Of a stretch of DNA of 64,000 nucleotides, positions 21,490 to 30,612 are shown in pieces. This DNA comes from Rhodanobacter sp. C03 (GTDB taxonomy: Bacteria > Pseudomonadota > Gammaproteobacteria > Xanthomonadales > Rhodanobacteraceae): the NCBI RefSeq assembly GCF_002001175.1, contig NZ_MUNT01000005.1, positions 235,577 to 299,576 on the forward strand, given 5' to 3'. The first letter of the stretch is position 1. Each line of letters starts with the position of its first letter. The position numbers and the translations under genes are program-made. Under the pieces are notes generated by a model. It had not been told where the DNA came from and ran no database searches. It was given only the letters and a program-made list of their open reading frames with translations.

Positions 21490-24330
21490 ATGTTCGTACC
21501 TGGTCAACGCTGGATCTCCTCTGCCGAACCCGAGCTCGGCCTCGGCACCGTGCTGCGCGTCGAAGGGCGCGGTGTGCAGGTGCTGTTTGCCAAGGCCGGC
21601 GTGCTGCGCCCCTACGCGGTCGACTCGGCGCCGCTGCTGCGCGCCGAATTCCGCGCTGGCCAGCGCGTGGCCGGCAAGGGCATCGCGTTCCTGGTCGAGC
21701 GCGTCGAGATCCGCGAAGAGCTGTTGATCTATCGCGGCGAGGGCCGCGAACTGCACGAAGGCCAGCTCGACGACGAGCAGAGCGTCAGCCAGGCCGACGA
21801 CCGCCTGATCGGCGGCCGCACCGATGCGGTCGCGCAGTTCGAACTGCGTCTGGAAGGCCTCAAGCGGCGTGCCGAAGCGCGCCGCTCGCCGATGTGGGGT
21901 CTCGGTGCCGCGCGGATCGGGCTGGTACCGCATCAGCTGCGTGTAGCCGGCATCGCTTCCGCACGCCGACCGCCGCGCGTACTGCTGGCTGACGAAGTCG
22001 GCCTCGGCAAAACCATCGAGGCGGGCATGATCATCGGCCGCCAGCTCGCCACCGGCCGCGCTTCGCGCGTGCTGCTGCTGTTGCCCGACACGCTGGTGTA
22101 CCAGTGGTTCGTCGAGCTGCTGCGCCGCTTCAACCTCAGCTTCGCGATCTACGACGAGGAACGCTGCGAGGCGCTGGAGCAGTCCGGCGACGATAGCAAC
22201 CCGTTCGAGGACGAGCAGCTGGTGATCGCCGACTTCGGCTTTCTCGAGAACTCGCCGAAACACGCGCAGCAATTGCTCGAAGCGCCGTGGGATCTGCTGG
22301 TGGTCGACGAGGCGCACCACCTGGCCTGGTCGCCCGAGGTCGCCAGTCCGCGCTACACGATGGTTGAACGACTCGCCGCCGCGATTCCCGGCGTGATCCT
22401 GCTCACCGCCACGCCGGAACAGCTCGGCCGCAGCGGCCACTTCGCCCGTCTGCGCCTGCTCGATCCGCAGCGCTACCACGATCTGGACGGCTATCTGGCC
22501 GAGGCCGACGCCTATCAGGCGCTGTCGAAGATTGCCGATCGACTGCTCGACGGCAACGCGCTCGACGATGCCCAGCGCGCCACCCTCGCCGAAGCCTTCC
22601 ACGGCGACGCGGCTCTCACCGCACAACTGGCCGGATCGACCAAGCCGGCGAACGCGCGCGAACTGCTCGCCGCGCTGATCGACCGCCACGGCACCGGCCG
22701 CGCGATGTTCCGCAACAACCGCGCCGGCGTCGGCGGCTTCCCCAAGCGCCTGCCCGAATGGCATCTGCTCGATGCCGACACGCTTGAAGAGAACACCCGC
22801 CAGTCGCTGCTGGCCGAATTCCATGCCGACATCCAGCAGCCGCCGGCCTTGATCGAAGTCGACTACAGCGCCGATCCGCGCATCGACACCCTGATCGCCC
22901 TGCTCGATAAGCACCCGCAGGACAAATTCCTGCTGATCTGCCGCAGCCAGGCCAAGGTGCTGGCACTGGAAGATGTGCTGCGCACGCGCAGCGGCGTCGG
23001 CGTGGCGCGTTTCCACGAAGGCCTCGGCATCGTGCAGCGCGACCGCAATGCCGCATATTTTGCCCAACCCGATGGCGCGCGCCTGTTGCTGTGCTCCGAG
23101 ATCGGTTCGGAGGGGCGCAACTTCCAGTTTGCACACCGCTTGATCCTGTGGGATCTGCCGCTGGATCCAGATCTGCTCGAACAACGCATCGGCCGGCTCG
23201 ACCGGATCGGTCAGAAGCACGACATCAATATCCATATCCTGGCTGTCGCCGACAGCGCGCAGCATGTGCTTGCCCGTTGGTACGACGAGGGCGTCAATGC
23301 ATTCCGCATGAGTCCGGCCGACGGCCGCGAACTGCTGCGCCGCTATGGCGAGCCGTTGGCCCGACTGGCCGACGAACATGCGCGCGGCGACGACAACCGC
23401 GACCAGGAACTCGACGTGCTGCTGGCCGAGACCGCCGCCAGTCACGAGCAGATGGCCGAACTGATCCGCGGCGGTCGCGATCACCTGCTGGAGCTGGCAG
23501 CCAGCCGCGACCTGCACGCCGACGAACTGCAGCAGGCGTTTGCCCGCGAGGATTTCGACCCGGGCCGCGATGCGTTCGTGCAGCGCCTGCTGGAAGCGTT
23601 CGGTATCCACGCCGAGGAGCTCGGCGGCCAGGTGCTGCTGCTCGATCCGCAATACCTGTCCACCGATGCCCTGCCCGGCTTTGCCGAAGGCCCGCAGTCG
23701 GTGACGTTCGCGCGCGACGTGGCTTTGTCGCGCGAAGAGCTGCCATTGCTGCGGCTGGATCACCCGCTGGTCGCCGGCGCGATGGATCTGGCGCTGTCCG
23801 GCGAACAAGGCAATGCGGCCTTCATGGTCGACGACGTGCTACCGCCGCGTACCGCGCTGCTGCAAGCGGTCTATGTACTCGAATGCGTGGCCGACCGCCG
23901 ACTGGACGCCGAACGCTTCCTGCCGACCCTGCCGATCGTGGTCACCGTCGATACCCGCTTGGCCGAGCGTGCCGATTTCGCGCCGAGCGAGATCGCTTTG
24001 CGCAAGGCCAGCGACCGCAATATCGAAGTGGTGCGCTACCGCAAGTTCCTCGGCAAGCTGGTGCCGCCGATGCTGGAGCGTGCCGAGACACTCGCTGCTG
24101 TACGCGGACAAACCAGCATCGACGAGGCATTGTCCCTCGCTACCGAAACGCTGGATGCCGAACTGTCGCGCCTGCTCGCCTTGCGGGCGGTGAACCCGTC
24201 GGTCAGTGAAGCCGAAATCGCCGCCGTCGCCGGTGAGCGCACGGCCCTGCTGATGGCGTTGCCGCAATCCCGCCTGCGGCTGGACGCAGTGCGCTTCGTG
24301 GTCAGCCCGGACTTTCTCGCGCTGCGCTGA
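21490..24330 (+). CDS. rapA: RNA polymerase-associated ATPase RapA (HepA)
   Basis: A Swi2/Snf2-family ATPase that recycles RNA polymerase after transcription. In the 946-residue protein the N-terminal Tudor-like domains begin GQRWISSAEPELGLGTV, as in E. coli. Walker A is DEVGLGKT at ~169-175, the DEAH box is at 273-276, the helicase C-terminal half has LLLCSEIGSEGRNFQFA and QRIGRLDRIGQ, and a family-specific C-terminal domain follows. The start at 21490 (MFVPGQRW) aligns with the E. coli start; the ATG seven codons earlier is less likely. It is probably monocistronic. Confidence 0.96.
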   Translation: MFVPGQRWISSAEPELGLGTVLRVEGRGVQVLFAKAGVLRPYAVDSAPLLRAEFRAGQRVAGKGIAFLVERVEIREELLIYRGEGRELHEGQLDDEQSVSQADDRLIGGRTDAVAQFELRLEGLKRRAEARRSPMWGLGAARIGLVPHQLRVAGIASARRPPRVLLADEVGLGKTIEAGMIIGRQLATGRASRVLLLLPDTLVYQWFVELLRRFNLSFAIYDEERCEALEQSGDDSNPFEDEQLVIADFGFLENSPKHAQQLLEAPWDLLVVDEAHHLAWSPEVASPRYTMVERLAAAIPGVILLTATPEQLGRSGHFARLRLLDPQRYHDLDGYLAEADAYQALSKIADRLLDGNALDDAQRATLAEAFHGDAALTAQLAGSTKPANARELLAALIDRHGTGRAMFRNNRAGVGGFPKRLPEWHLLDADTLEENTRQSLLAEFHADIQQPPALIEVDYSADPRIDTLIALLDKHPQDKFLLICRSQAKVLALEDVLRTRSGVGVARFHEGLGIVQRDRNAAYFAQPDGARLLLCSEIGSEGRNFQFAHRLILWDLPLDPDLLEQRIGRLDRIGQKHDINIHILAVADSAQHVLARWYDEGVNAFRMSPADGRELLRRYGEPLARLADEHARGDDNRDQELDVLLAETAASHEQMAELIRGGRDHLLELAASRDLHADELQQAFAREDFDPGRDAFVQRLLEAFGIHAEELGGQVLLLDPQYLSTDALPGFAEGPQSVTFARDVALSREELPLLRLDHPLVAGAMDLALSGEQGNAAFMVDDVLPPRTALLQAVYVLECVADRRLDAERFLPTLPIVVTVDTRLAERADFAPSEIALRKASDRNIEVVRYRKFLGKLVPPMLERAETLAAVRGQTSIDEALSLATETLDAELSRLLALRAVNPSVSEAEIAAVAGERTALLMALPQSRLRLDAVRFVVSPDFLALR

Positions 24331-24347
24331 GCAACCAAGATTTCGAC

Positions 24348-24373
24348 GACAGCCGGCCTCACCCCCGGCTGTC
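24348..24373. terminator. hairpin between convergent rapA and permease genes
   Basis: Perfect 9-base arms (24348-24356 and 24365-24373) with an 8-base loop between two convergent genes. There is no T-run on either side, so termination is only probable, and the right arm is close to the permease stop codon. Confidence 0.4.
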
Positions 24374-24379
24374 GCGTGA

Positions 24380-25747
24380 TCAGCCGACGGCTACATCCTG
24401 CGTTGCGAGTATGCGGCGGTCGACGCCAAACAGCTTGTAGGCGACTGTCAGCAGCAGCACCCACGCCACGCCCACATACAGCGCCACCCGGGTATCGGCG
24501 CTGTAGCCGAGCATGACCAGCACGAAGGCGAGAAACGCCAGGCAGACCACGCTGCTCAATGGAAACCAGCGCAGGCGGAACGCCAGCGGCACGAGCTGGC
24601 GACGGCGGAAGCGCCAGTGCGCGATCAGCACCATGCCCCAGGTCCACACAGTGTTGAACGCAAGGATCGACATCATCATGCCGAAGATGCGCCCGGGCAC
24701 CAGGTAGTTCATCAGCACGCCCAGCATCAGGAACACCAGGGTCACCAGCACGCCGCGCACCGGCACGCCATGCGCGCTCAGGTGCCGCATGGCGTGCGGC
24801 GCCTGCCCCTTCGTCGCCAGGCTGTGCAGCATGCGGCTGCCGCTGAACGTGGTGGAGTTGAAGCTCGACAGCGCCGCGGTGATCACCACGAAGTTGATCA
24901 ACCCGGCCGCCTGTGGAATGCCGAGCTTGGCGAAGGTGGTGACGAAGGGGCTGCCCTGCGTGCCCAGCTCGTTCCACGGATAGATCGCCATGATCACGAA
25001 CAGCGCGCCGACATAGAAGATCAGGATGCGCCAGATCACCGAGTTGACTGCGCGCGGAATCGTGCGCTCGGGATGCGCAGCCTCGGCCGCGGCCATACCG
25101 ATCGTCTCGATGCCACCGAACGAGAACACCAGGACCGGCAGCGCCAGCACCATGCCGGTCACCCCGTTAGGAAACCAGCCGCCATGCGTCCACAGGTTCG
25201 ATATCCCCAGCGGGTGGCCACCATTGCCCCAGCCCAGCCAGATGATCGCGGCGCCGCCGGCGATCATGAGTACCACCGTCAGCACCTTGATCAGTGCGAA
25301 CCAGAATTCCATCTCGCCGTAAACCTTCACCGCCAGCAGGTTCAGGCCACCGATCATCGCCACGCTGCCGAACGCCCATATCCATTGCGGCAGATCGGGA
25401 AACCACGCCTTCATGTAGATGCCCACCGCCGTGCTCTCGGCGATGCCCACGCCCATCATCAGGATCCAGTAGTTCCAGCCGGTGAGGTAACCGGCGAACG
25501 GCCCGAGGTACTTGTGCGCGTAGGCGGCGAAGGAACCCGCAATGGGCTCGTGTGCGGCCATCTCGCCCAGCGCGCGCATGATGATGAAGATCATCGCGCC
25601 GCCGAACAGATAGGCAAACAGTACCGACGGCCCAGCCAGCTTGATCGTGCTGGCCGAACCGAGGAACAGGCCGGCGCCGATGCACATGCCCAGCGCCATG
25701 AAGGTGATGTGGCGCGGGCTCAGTTGGCGTTGCAGGGTTTCAGACAT
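24380..25747 (-). CDS. amino-acid permease of the AAT/APC family
   Basis: A 455-residue, 12-helix inner-membrane transporter. The opening RHITFMALGMCIGAGLFLGSA is the conserved G-x-G helix 1 of the AAT family, and GEMAAHEP-x-GSF and FSFGGIE motifs follow, as in ProY/AroP-type permeases. It likely takes up an amino acid by proton symport, but the substrate cannot be deduced. Some members carry proline, histidine or aromatic amino acids. It is flanked by the rhomboid gene, 26 bases upstream on the same strand. Confidence 0.88.
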   Translation of the reverse strand: MSETLQRQLSPRHITFMALGMCIGAGLFLGSASTIKLAGPSVLFAYLFGGAMIFIIMRALGEMAAHEPIAGSFAAYAHKYLGPFAGYLTGWNYWILMMGVGIAESTAVGIYMKAWFPDLPQWIWAFGSVAMIGGLNLLAVKVYGEMEFWFALIKVLTVVLMIAGGAAIIWLGWGNGGHPLGISNLWTHGGWFPNGVTGMVLALPVLVFSFGGIETIGMAAAEAAHPERTIPRAVNSVIWRILIFYVGALFVIMAIYPWNELGTQGSPFVTTFAKLGIPQAAGLINFVVITAALSSFNSTTFSGSRMLHSLATKGQAPHAMRHLSAHGVPVRGVLVTLVFLMLGVLMNYLVPGRIFGMMMSILAFNTVWTWGMVLIAHWRFRRRQLVPLAFRLRWFPLSSVVCLAFLAFVLVMLGYSADTRVALYVGVAWVLLLTVAYKLFGVDRRILATQDVAVG

Positions 25748-25773
25748 GGTTTCCGCTCATGGATGGAGATGGG

Positions 25774-26391
25774 TCAGCGCATCAGGCGCCGCTTCGGTTT
25801 GAGCGGCAGCCGCCCACGCCAGTATTCGATCAGCACGATGCCGCCCAGCATGCCGCCAAGGTGCGCGAAATGGGCCACACCGGGCTCGATCCCCGTCACG
25901 CCCATGGTCAACTCGACGATCGCATAGCCGGTCACGAACAGCCACGCCGGCATCGGAATCGGCAGGAACATCAGCATCACTTTCTCATGCGGATACATCA
26001 TGCCGAATGCCAGCAGCAGGCCGAAGATCGCGCCGGAGGCGCCGAGCGTGGGTCCGGGTTCCGCCGGCGGGAAAAACCACAGCACCGCCAGTTGCAGCAG
26101 CGAGGCGACGATCGCGCAGACGAAATAATAGAGAGTGAACTCACGCGCCCCCAGCGTGCGCTCGATCGCGCCGCCAAACATGTACAACGCGATCATGTTG
26201 AACAGGATGTGGGTCACCCCACCATGCAGGAACGCGCTGGTAACGATCTGCCACACCTCGAACAGGCCACTGCCGAGCGGCCACAACGCGAAATACTGCA
26301 GGATGGGGTCGCCCATCACCTGCTGCAGCAGGAACACGGCGACGTTCGCGATCAGCAGGTTGCGCGTGACGGGCGGCAGGTCAAAGGGCAT
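25774..26391 (-). CDS. rhomboid-family intramembrane serine protease
   Basis: A 205-residue membrane protease with six predicted helices. The catalytic dyad is visible: Ser119 in LGASGAIFG and His177 in VAHFAHLGG. HGGVTHILFNMIALYMFG (residues ~56-73) is the conserved loop/helix 2 motif carrying the oxyanion-supporting His and Asn. It would cut membrane-spanning substrates within the bilayer; substrates are unknown. Confidence 0.92.
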   Translation of the reverse strand: MPFDLPPVTRNLLIANVAVFLLQQVMGDPILQYFALWPLGSGLFEVWQIVTSAFLHGGVTHILFNMIALYMFGGAIERTLGAREFTLYYFVCAIVASLLQLAVLWFFPPAEPGPTLGASGAIFGLLLAFGMMYPHEKVMLMFLPIPMPAWLFVTGYAIVELTMGVTGIEPGVAHFAHLGGMLGGIVLIEYWRGRLPLKPKRRLMR

Positions 26392-26530
26392 CGGGCTGTT
26401 TCCGGGAGATCAGTGGCAGGGCAGGATGGATGAGGCGCAGGCATCGGCGCAACTGCGGCACGGCTACGCTGACCTGCATGGCGCTCGATCGTTCACTCAC
26501 CGACGATGCCGGGACATACCGCGACGAACG

Positions 26531-26553
26531 AAAAAGCCGCCTCGCGGCGGCTT
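26531..26553 (-). terminator. rho-independent terminator after the NlpC/P60 gene
   Basis: On the minus strand an 8-bp perfect stem (arms 26546-26553 and 26534-26541) with a 4-base loop runs into five T residues. It lies 28 bases past the stop codon of the hydrolase gene. Confidence 0.85.
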
Positions 26554-26580
26554 CTGCAGACACGGGCGGCAACCACCGGA

Positions 26581-27522
26581 TCAACCGTTGTGCGCCACCT
26601 GTGCGATCGCTTCCGGACGCTTGGCGCCGGCAAAGCGCTTGGCCCAGTAGGCATCGTTGAGGCTGGAGATCTCCACCGACTTGCCGGTGGTCGGCGAGTG
26701 GATGAAGCGGCCCTCGGAAATGTAAATGCCGACATGCGAGATGTTCCGCTTGCCGTGGGTACGGAAGAACACCAGGTCGCCCGGCTTCATGTCGGCACGC
26801 TTGACCTTGAAACCGGACAGGAACTGCGAAGCGGAATTGGTCGGCAGCTGGACACCTGTCGCATGGGCGAACACGTAGCGGACGAAACCGCTGCAGTCGA
26901 AGCCCGTCGAGGGGTCGCTACCACCACGCACATAACGGATATCGCGCAGCTTCATCGCCAGGGTGATCAGCGCCTTGCGCAGATCGGTGACGTCGTCGCC
27001 AGCGGCCGCATCGGTGGCCTGCTCGTTCGTGCCGGTCTGTTCACTCATCGCGACATTGCGGGTCGCGGCGCTCGGATTAGCCGCGACCAACACGCCGAAA
27101 TAGGTGGGTTCGGTGGACTGCACCAGCATCCGGGGCGAATCGAATGCCGGCGCCTGGTTCAGCCAGGTTGGCGTGGTATCGGCGGAAACCGCGGCGCCGG
27201 CCATAGCCAAGGGACGAGCCTGCAGTAGATCGGCGCGCTTGATCTCGACGACCGCTACCGTATTCGCGATGGTTGGCGTATCGATGTCGGCGATCGTGCT
27301 GCGGGATGCGGCGGAATGGGTGTGGCTGACGTGGTGTGTCGCTTTGGCGAGCTTGCCATGCACCGGCTTGTGATGTGCCGGCTTGCTGTGTGTCTGCTTG
27401 GACTGCGCCTGCTTCGCATGGGCCGGCTTGGCGTGCGTCTTGCTGGTGGCGGCCTGCACGGGTATGGCAACAAGCAACGCGGCAGCGAGCACAGACAAGG
27501 CGGTCAATCGGTTGATTGGCAT
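26581..27522 (-). CDS. NlpC/P60 (C40) cell-wall hydrolase with a His/Lys-rich linker
   Basis: A secreted peptidoglycan endopeptidase of 313 residues. It has a signal peptide (residues 1-25, ending VQAA), a low-complexity linker of repeating His/Lys/Ala (about residues 27-70), a spacer to ~180 and a C-terminal NlpC/P60 domain. The catalytic Cys210 lies in FDCSGFVRY, His263 in ISHVGIY, and the third residue is near His275. The basic, histidine-rich linker resembles wall- or metal-binding tethers and is unusual. The upstream region is unusually AT-rich. Confidence 0.9.
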   Translation of the reverse strand: MPINRLTALSVLAAALLVAIPVQAATSKTHAKPAHAKQAQSKQTHSKPAHHKPVHGKLAKATHHVSHTHSAASRSTIADIDTPTIANTVAVVEIKRADLLQARPLAMAGAAVSADTTPTWLNQAPAFDSPRMLVQSTEPTYFGVLVAANPSAATRNVAMSEQTGTNEQATDAAAGDDVTDLRKALITLAMKLRDIRYVRGGSDPSTGFDCSGFVRYVFAHATGVQLPTNSASQFLSGFKVKRADMKPGDLVFFRTHGKRNISHVGIYISEGRFIHSPTTGKSVEISSLNDAYWAKRFAGAKRPEAIAQVAHNG

Positions 27523-27779
27523 GCGGGAAAAATCCCCTGGAGTGCATCAGGATTAGCCGCCTGCAAAGCTGACGACGTGACGATTGAGTGAAGTTAGCAA
27601 GAAGGCATAGACCGTATGTTCGATTGAAGTTAACTAAACCCTGTCGTTCCGAAACAGATATTCGCCGCACGATTAGATATAATCGTTTGATTTTGAAAAT
27701 AAAATATAGAAGTCTCGTCGTGAGAAAGAATCTCATGCCCTGTTTCTGTGATGCACATCACCAAACCGGGCGTCCATGA
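27523..27779. other. AT-rich intergenic region between divergently oriented gene ends
   Basis: A 257-base stretch much richer in A and T than the rest of the window, upstream of the NlpC/P60 gene and downstream of yggS. It contains the palindrome listed separately and two related GATTGA(G)TGAAGTTA elements (near 27582 and 27622). It should contain the promoter for the hydrolase gene, but I cannot place -35/-10 boxes on the minus strand with confidence. Confidence 0.55.
27669..27686. promoter_or_regulatory. perfect palindrome ACGATTA-N4-TAATCGT
   Basis: Perfect 7-base arms around GATA, in the AT-rich region 147 bases upstream of the NlpC/P60 start. A perfect TATAAT lies inside it on the plus strand (27678-27683). 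The size and symmetry fit an operator for a dimeric repressor, but no regulator can be named. Confidence 0.4.
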
Positions 27780-28475
27780 TCAGGAACGGAAACCAAAGAC
27801 GGCCGTGCCGATCCGGACTTCGGTGGCGCCTGCGGCAATCGCCAGTGGAAAATCGCCGCTCATCCCCATGGAAAGTCTTGGTAGATCATGACCTTGCGTC
27901 ATGGCCTCATCGCGTAGCTCGCGCAACAGGTTGAAACAGCCACGCACCTCGGCTGGCTCGCTGGAATGGGTCGCCAAGGTCATCAAACCGCGCGTCCGCA
28001 ACGTGTCATAGCGGCGCAAGCTGTCGAGAAAGGCCGGCAGCTGTTCAGGGGGCAGCCCGTATTTGCTGGGTTCGTGCGAGGTCTTCACCTGCACCAGCAC
28101 ATCGATCGCACGACCTTCCTGCTGCAAGCGCCGATCCAGCGCCTCGGCCAGTTCCAGCCGGTCCAGCGACTGCACCTCGCTGGCCAGCCGAGCCACGTCC
28201 CTGGCCTTGTTGGTCTGCAGGTGACCGATCATCACCCAGTCGATGCCGCAGTCGGCCAGCGGCGCCGCCTTGTCGCGGATCTCCTGCACCTTGTTCTCGC
28301 CGAAGCGGTGCAGGCCCAATCCGACCGCCAGCCGAATCAACTCCGGACCGAACGTCTTGCTGACCGGCAGGATCTTTACTGATGCCGGATCGCGGCCAGC
28401 CTCGCGGCAGGCATCATCGACGCGCCGGCGGATCTGTGCCCAGTTGGCGGCCAGCCAGGCCGTATCCGTGCTCAT
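27780..28475 (-). CDS. yggS: YggS/PLPBP family pyridoxal-phosphate homeostasis protein
   Basis: A 231-residue PLP-binding protein with the alanine-racemase N-terminal TIM-barrel fold only. It is not an enzyme in the usual sense but balances vitamin B6 vitamers. The PLP lysine is in ILPVSKT (about residue 40). GENKVQE, WVMIGHLQTNKAR and the closing SMGMSGDFPLAIAAGATEVRIGTAVFG are all diagnostic. It lies 14 bases downstream of the M20 dipeptidase gene on the same strand. Confidence 0.95.
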   Translation of the reverse strand: MSTDTAWLAANWAQIRRRVDDACREAGRDPASVKILPVSKTFGPELIRLAVGLGLHRFGENKVQEIRDKAAPLADCGIDWVMIGHLQTNKARDVARLASEVQSLDRLELAEALDRRLQQEGRAIDVLVQVKTSHEPSKYGLPPEQLPAFLDSLRRYDTLRTRGLMTLATHSSEPAEVRGCFNLLRELRDEAMTQGHDLPRLSMGMSGDFPLAIAAGATEVRIGTAVFGFRS

Positions 28476-28489
28476 GCGCCGACCATGGG

Positions 28490-29914
28490 TCAGGCCTTGG
28501 TGCTCTGCTGGTGATGTCGTGCCACCACTTCAGCCACCACCATGCTGACCTTCTTGCCGGTAGGAATGTGCAGGAACTCGTTCGGGCCATGCGCGTTGGA
28601 ATGCGGACCAAGCACGCCGGTGATCAGGAACTGCGCCTTCGGGAATTTCTCGCCCAGCATGCCCATGAACGGAATGCTGCCACCCTCGCCCATGTAGGTC
28701 GCTGGCGCGCCGAAGTAATGCTGCGAGGCGTCGGCAACGGCCTGCTCCAGCCACGGCGACAGCTGCGGCGCGTTCCAGCCGCTGCCGTCTTTCTCCAGCG
28801 CGAAGGTGACCTTGGCGCCGTACGGCGGATCCTTTTCCAGCAGCTGTTTGAGGAATTCGCCAGCCTTGGCCCCGTTCAACGTCGGTGGCACACGCAGGCT
28901 CAGCTTCACCGACGTCTGCGGGCGCAATACATTGCCAGCACTGTCCAGCGGCGGCATGCCGCCGATCCCGGTCACCGCCAGCTGCGGGCGCCAGGTCCGG
29001 TTGAGCACCAGCTCGGCCAAATCATGGGTGACCGGCTGCATGCCCTCGACCCACGGAAACTTGTCGTAGATATCGTCGCCCAGCACCTCGGCCGAGAGCT
29101 TGGCCTGTTCGACGCGCTGCGCCGGGATCTCGACGTACAGTTCCTTCGGCTTGATCTGGCCGGTGACCGAATCCTCCAGCCGCGACAGCAGCTCGCGCAA
29201 GATGCGGAAGCTCGACGGCACTACGCCGGAAGCGTCGCCCGAATGCACGCCCTCTTCCAGCACCTGCACGGTGAGGTTGCCGCCAGTCATGCCACGCAGC
29301 GAGGTAGTCAGCCACAGCTGGTCGTAGTTGCCGCAGCCGGAGTCCAGGCACACCACCAGCGACGGGCTGCCGATGCGCGCGGCCAGGTGGTCGACGTAAT
29401 AAGGAAGGTCATAGCTGCCGGATTCCTCGCAGGCCTCGATCATCACCACGCAACGCGCGTGCGGAATTCCTTGCTCATGCAGCGCAAGCAACGCCGCGAG
29501 CGAGCCGAAGATCGCGTAGCCATCGTCGGCACCACCACGACCGTACAGCTTGTCACCCTTGATCACCGGCGTCCACGGACCGAGCCCATCGGCCCAGCCA
29601 GTCATCTCCGGCTGCTTGTCCAGATGACCGTACAGCATCACGGTGTCATCGCCCTGACCGGGCACTTCGATATAGATGAGCGGCGTGCGCCCTTCCAGCC
29701 GCACTACTTCCAGCGTGGCCCCCGGCAGCGCCGCCAGCTTGGAGCGTGCCCAGGTCTCCATCAGCCTGACCGCCGCATCCATATAACCGTGCTCGACCCA
29801 CTTCGCATCGAACATCGGCGACTTGTTGGGAATACGAATGTATTCGACCAGCTGCGGCACGATTTCATCGTCCCACAGGCCACTGACAAAACGGGAAAGA
29901 CGGGCAGTATCCAT
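28490..29914 (-). CDS. M20-family metallo-dipeptidase
   Basis: A 474-residue zinc peptidase of the M20 dipeptidase/carnosinase group. The metal-binding motifs are in order: MLYGHLDKQPEM (His and catalytic Asp), GRGGADDGYA (bridging Asp), EACEESGSYD (general base Glu plus ligand) and a C-terminal His in SNAHGPNEF. The start at 29914 has a CTGGAG site upstream. The frame stays open to 30178, but that extension is proline/arginine-rich and lacks any family match, so it is excluded. It hydrolyses short peptides, probably in the cytoplasm because no signal peptide is visible. Confidence 0.92.
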   Translation of the reverse strand: MDTARLSRFVSGLWDDEIVPQLVEYIRIPNKSPMFDAKWVEHGYMDAAVRLMETWARSKLAALPGATLEVVRLEGRTPLIYIEVPGQGDDTVMLYGHLDKQPEMTGWADGLGPWTPVIKGDKLYGRGGADDGYAIFGSLAALLALHEQGIPHARCVVMIEACEESGSYDLPYYVDHLAARIGSPSLVVCLDSGCGNYDQLWLTTSLRGMTGGNLTVQVLEEGVHSGDASGVVPSSFRILRELLSRLEDSVTGQIKPKELYVEIPAQRVEQAKLSAEVLGDDIYDKFPWVEGMQPVTHDLAELVLNRTWRPQLAVTGIGGMPPLDSAGNVLRPQTSVKLSLRVPPTLNGAKAGEFLKQLLEKDPPYGAKVTFALEKDGSGWNAPQLSPWLEQAVADASQHYFGAPATYMGEGGSIPFMGMLGEKFPKAQFLITGVLGPHSNAHGPNEFLHIPTGKKVSMVVAEVVARHHQQSTKA

Positions 29915-30144
29915 GCTCAAACTCCAGGGGCGATCAGACCGCCATTGTATCAGCGCCATCCAGCCACACTGGCGTTGACGCCGACACCCCATCAGTCGAT
30001 TCCCACAGCTGACCGCAACGCTTGCGCACAGCCTCGCTATGGCGTTGCCGACTGTGTATCCACCTGCTTGCGCGCCACAGTGCAGCTGCGGCACCCGGAT
30101 GCCGCTTCGGCGCTCACGCGCCATCACACCCAGGGAGAAAGGCC

Positions 30145-30507
30145 ATGTTCCACAAACTTGCCGCGCTTGCCCTTGCATTGACGCTCGCCCTGCCGGGCCT
30201 GACGTTTGCCGCCACCGCCGTCAACATCAACAAGGCCGACGCGGCCACCATTGCCAGTTCACTGGATGGCATCGGCCAGTCCAAAGCAGAGGCGATCGTC
30301 GCCTGGCGCGATGCCCACGGACCGTTCAAAAGTGCCGACGACCTGGCCCAGGTCAAGGGTATTGGCCCGGCGACCCTGGAGCGCAATCGCGCTGCCATCC
30401 TGCTTACCGACACCACGGCCCATGCCGCTACCACGGCGGACAAGCCGGCCAAGAGCCGGCATCGGAGCAAAAAGACCGCTGTCGAGGAAGCCGCTGCTGC
30501 TGAATGA
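30145..30507 (+). CDS. ComEA-like helix-hairpin-helix protein
   Basis: A 120-residue exported small DNA-binding protein. A signal peptide (residues 1-22, ending TFAA) is followed by two helix-hairpin-helix motifs (VNINKADAATIASSLDGIGQSKAEAI and DLAQVKGIGPATLERN). The tail is Ala/Lys-rich. ComEA-type proteins bind incoming DNA in the periplasm during natural transformation, but many bacteria keep such short versions with uncertain roles. The GGGAGAAAGG site supports the start at 30145 rather than the earlier open frame. Confidence 0.87.
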   Translation: MFHKLAALALALTLALPGLTFAATAVNINKADAATIASSLDGIGQSKAEAIVAWRDAHGPFKSADDLAQVKGIGPATLERNRAAILLTDTTAHAATTADKPAKSRHRSKKTAVEEAAAAE

Positions 30508-30612
30508 CTTTGGAGAGCCCTCCCACGGACGGGAGCCTGGCGGCGCGATCCATGGCGGGTCGCGCCGCTTGCGCTACACTCGCGCGCCCTTCCTGCCATC
30601 GTCGCATCAATC

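Noticed and set aside
21334..23808. Minus-strand open frame of 824 codons over rapA
   Set aside because: Shadow of rapA in a high-GC genome; no motif.
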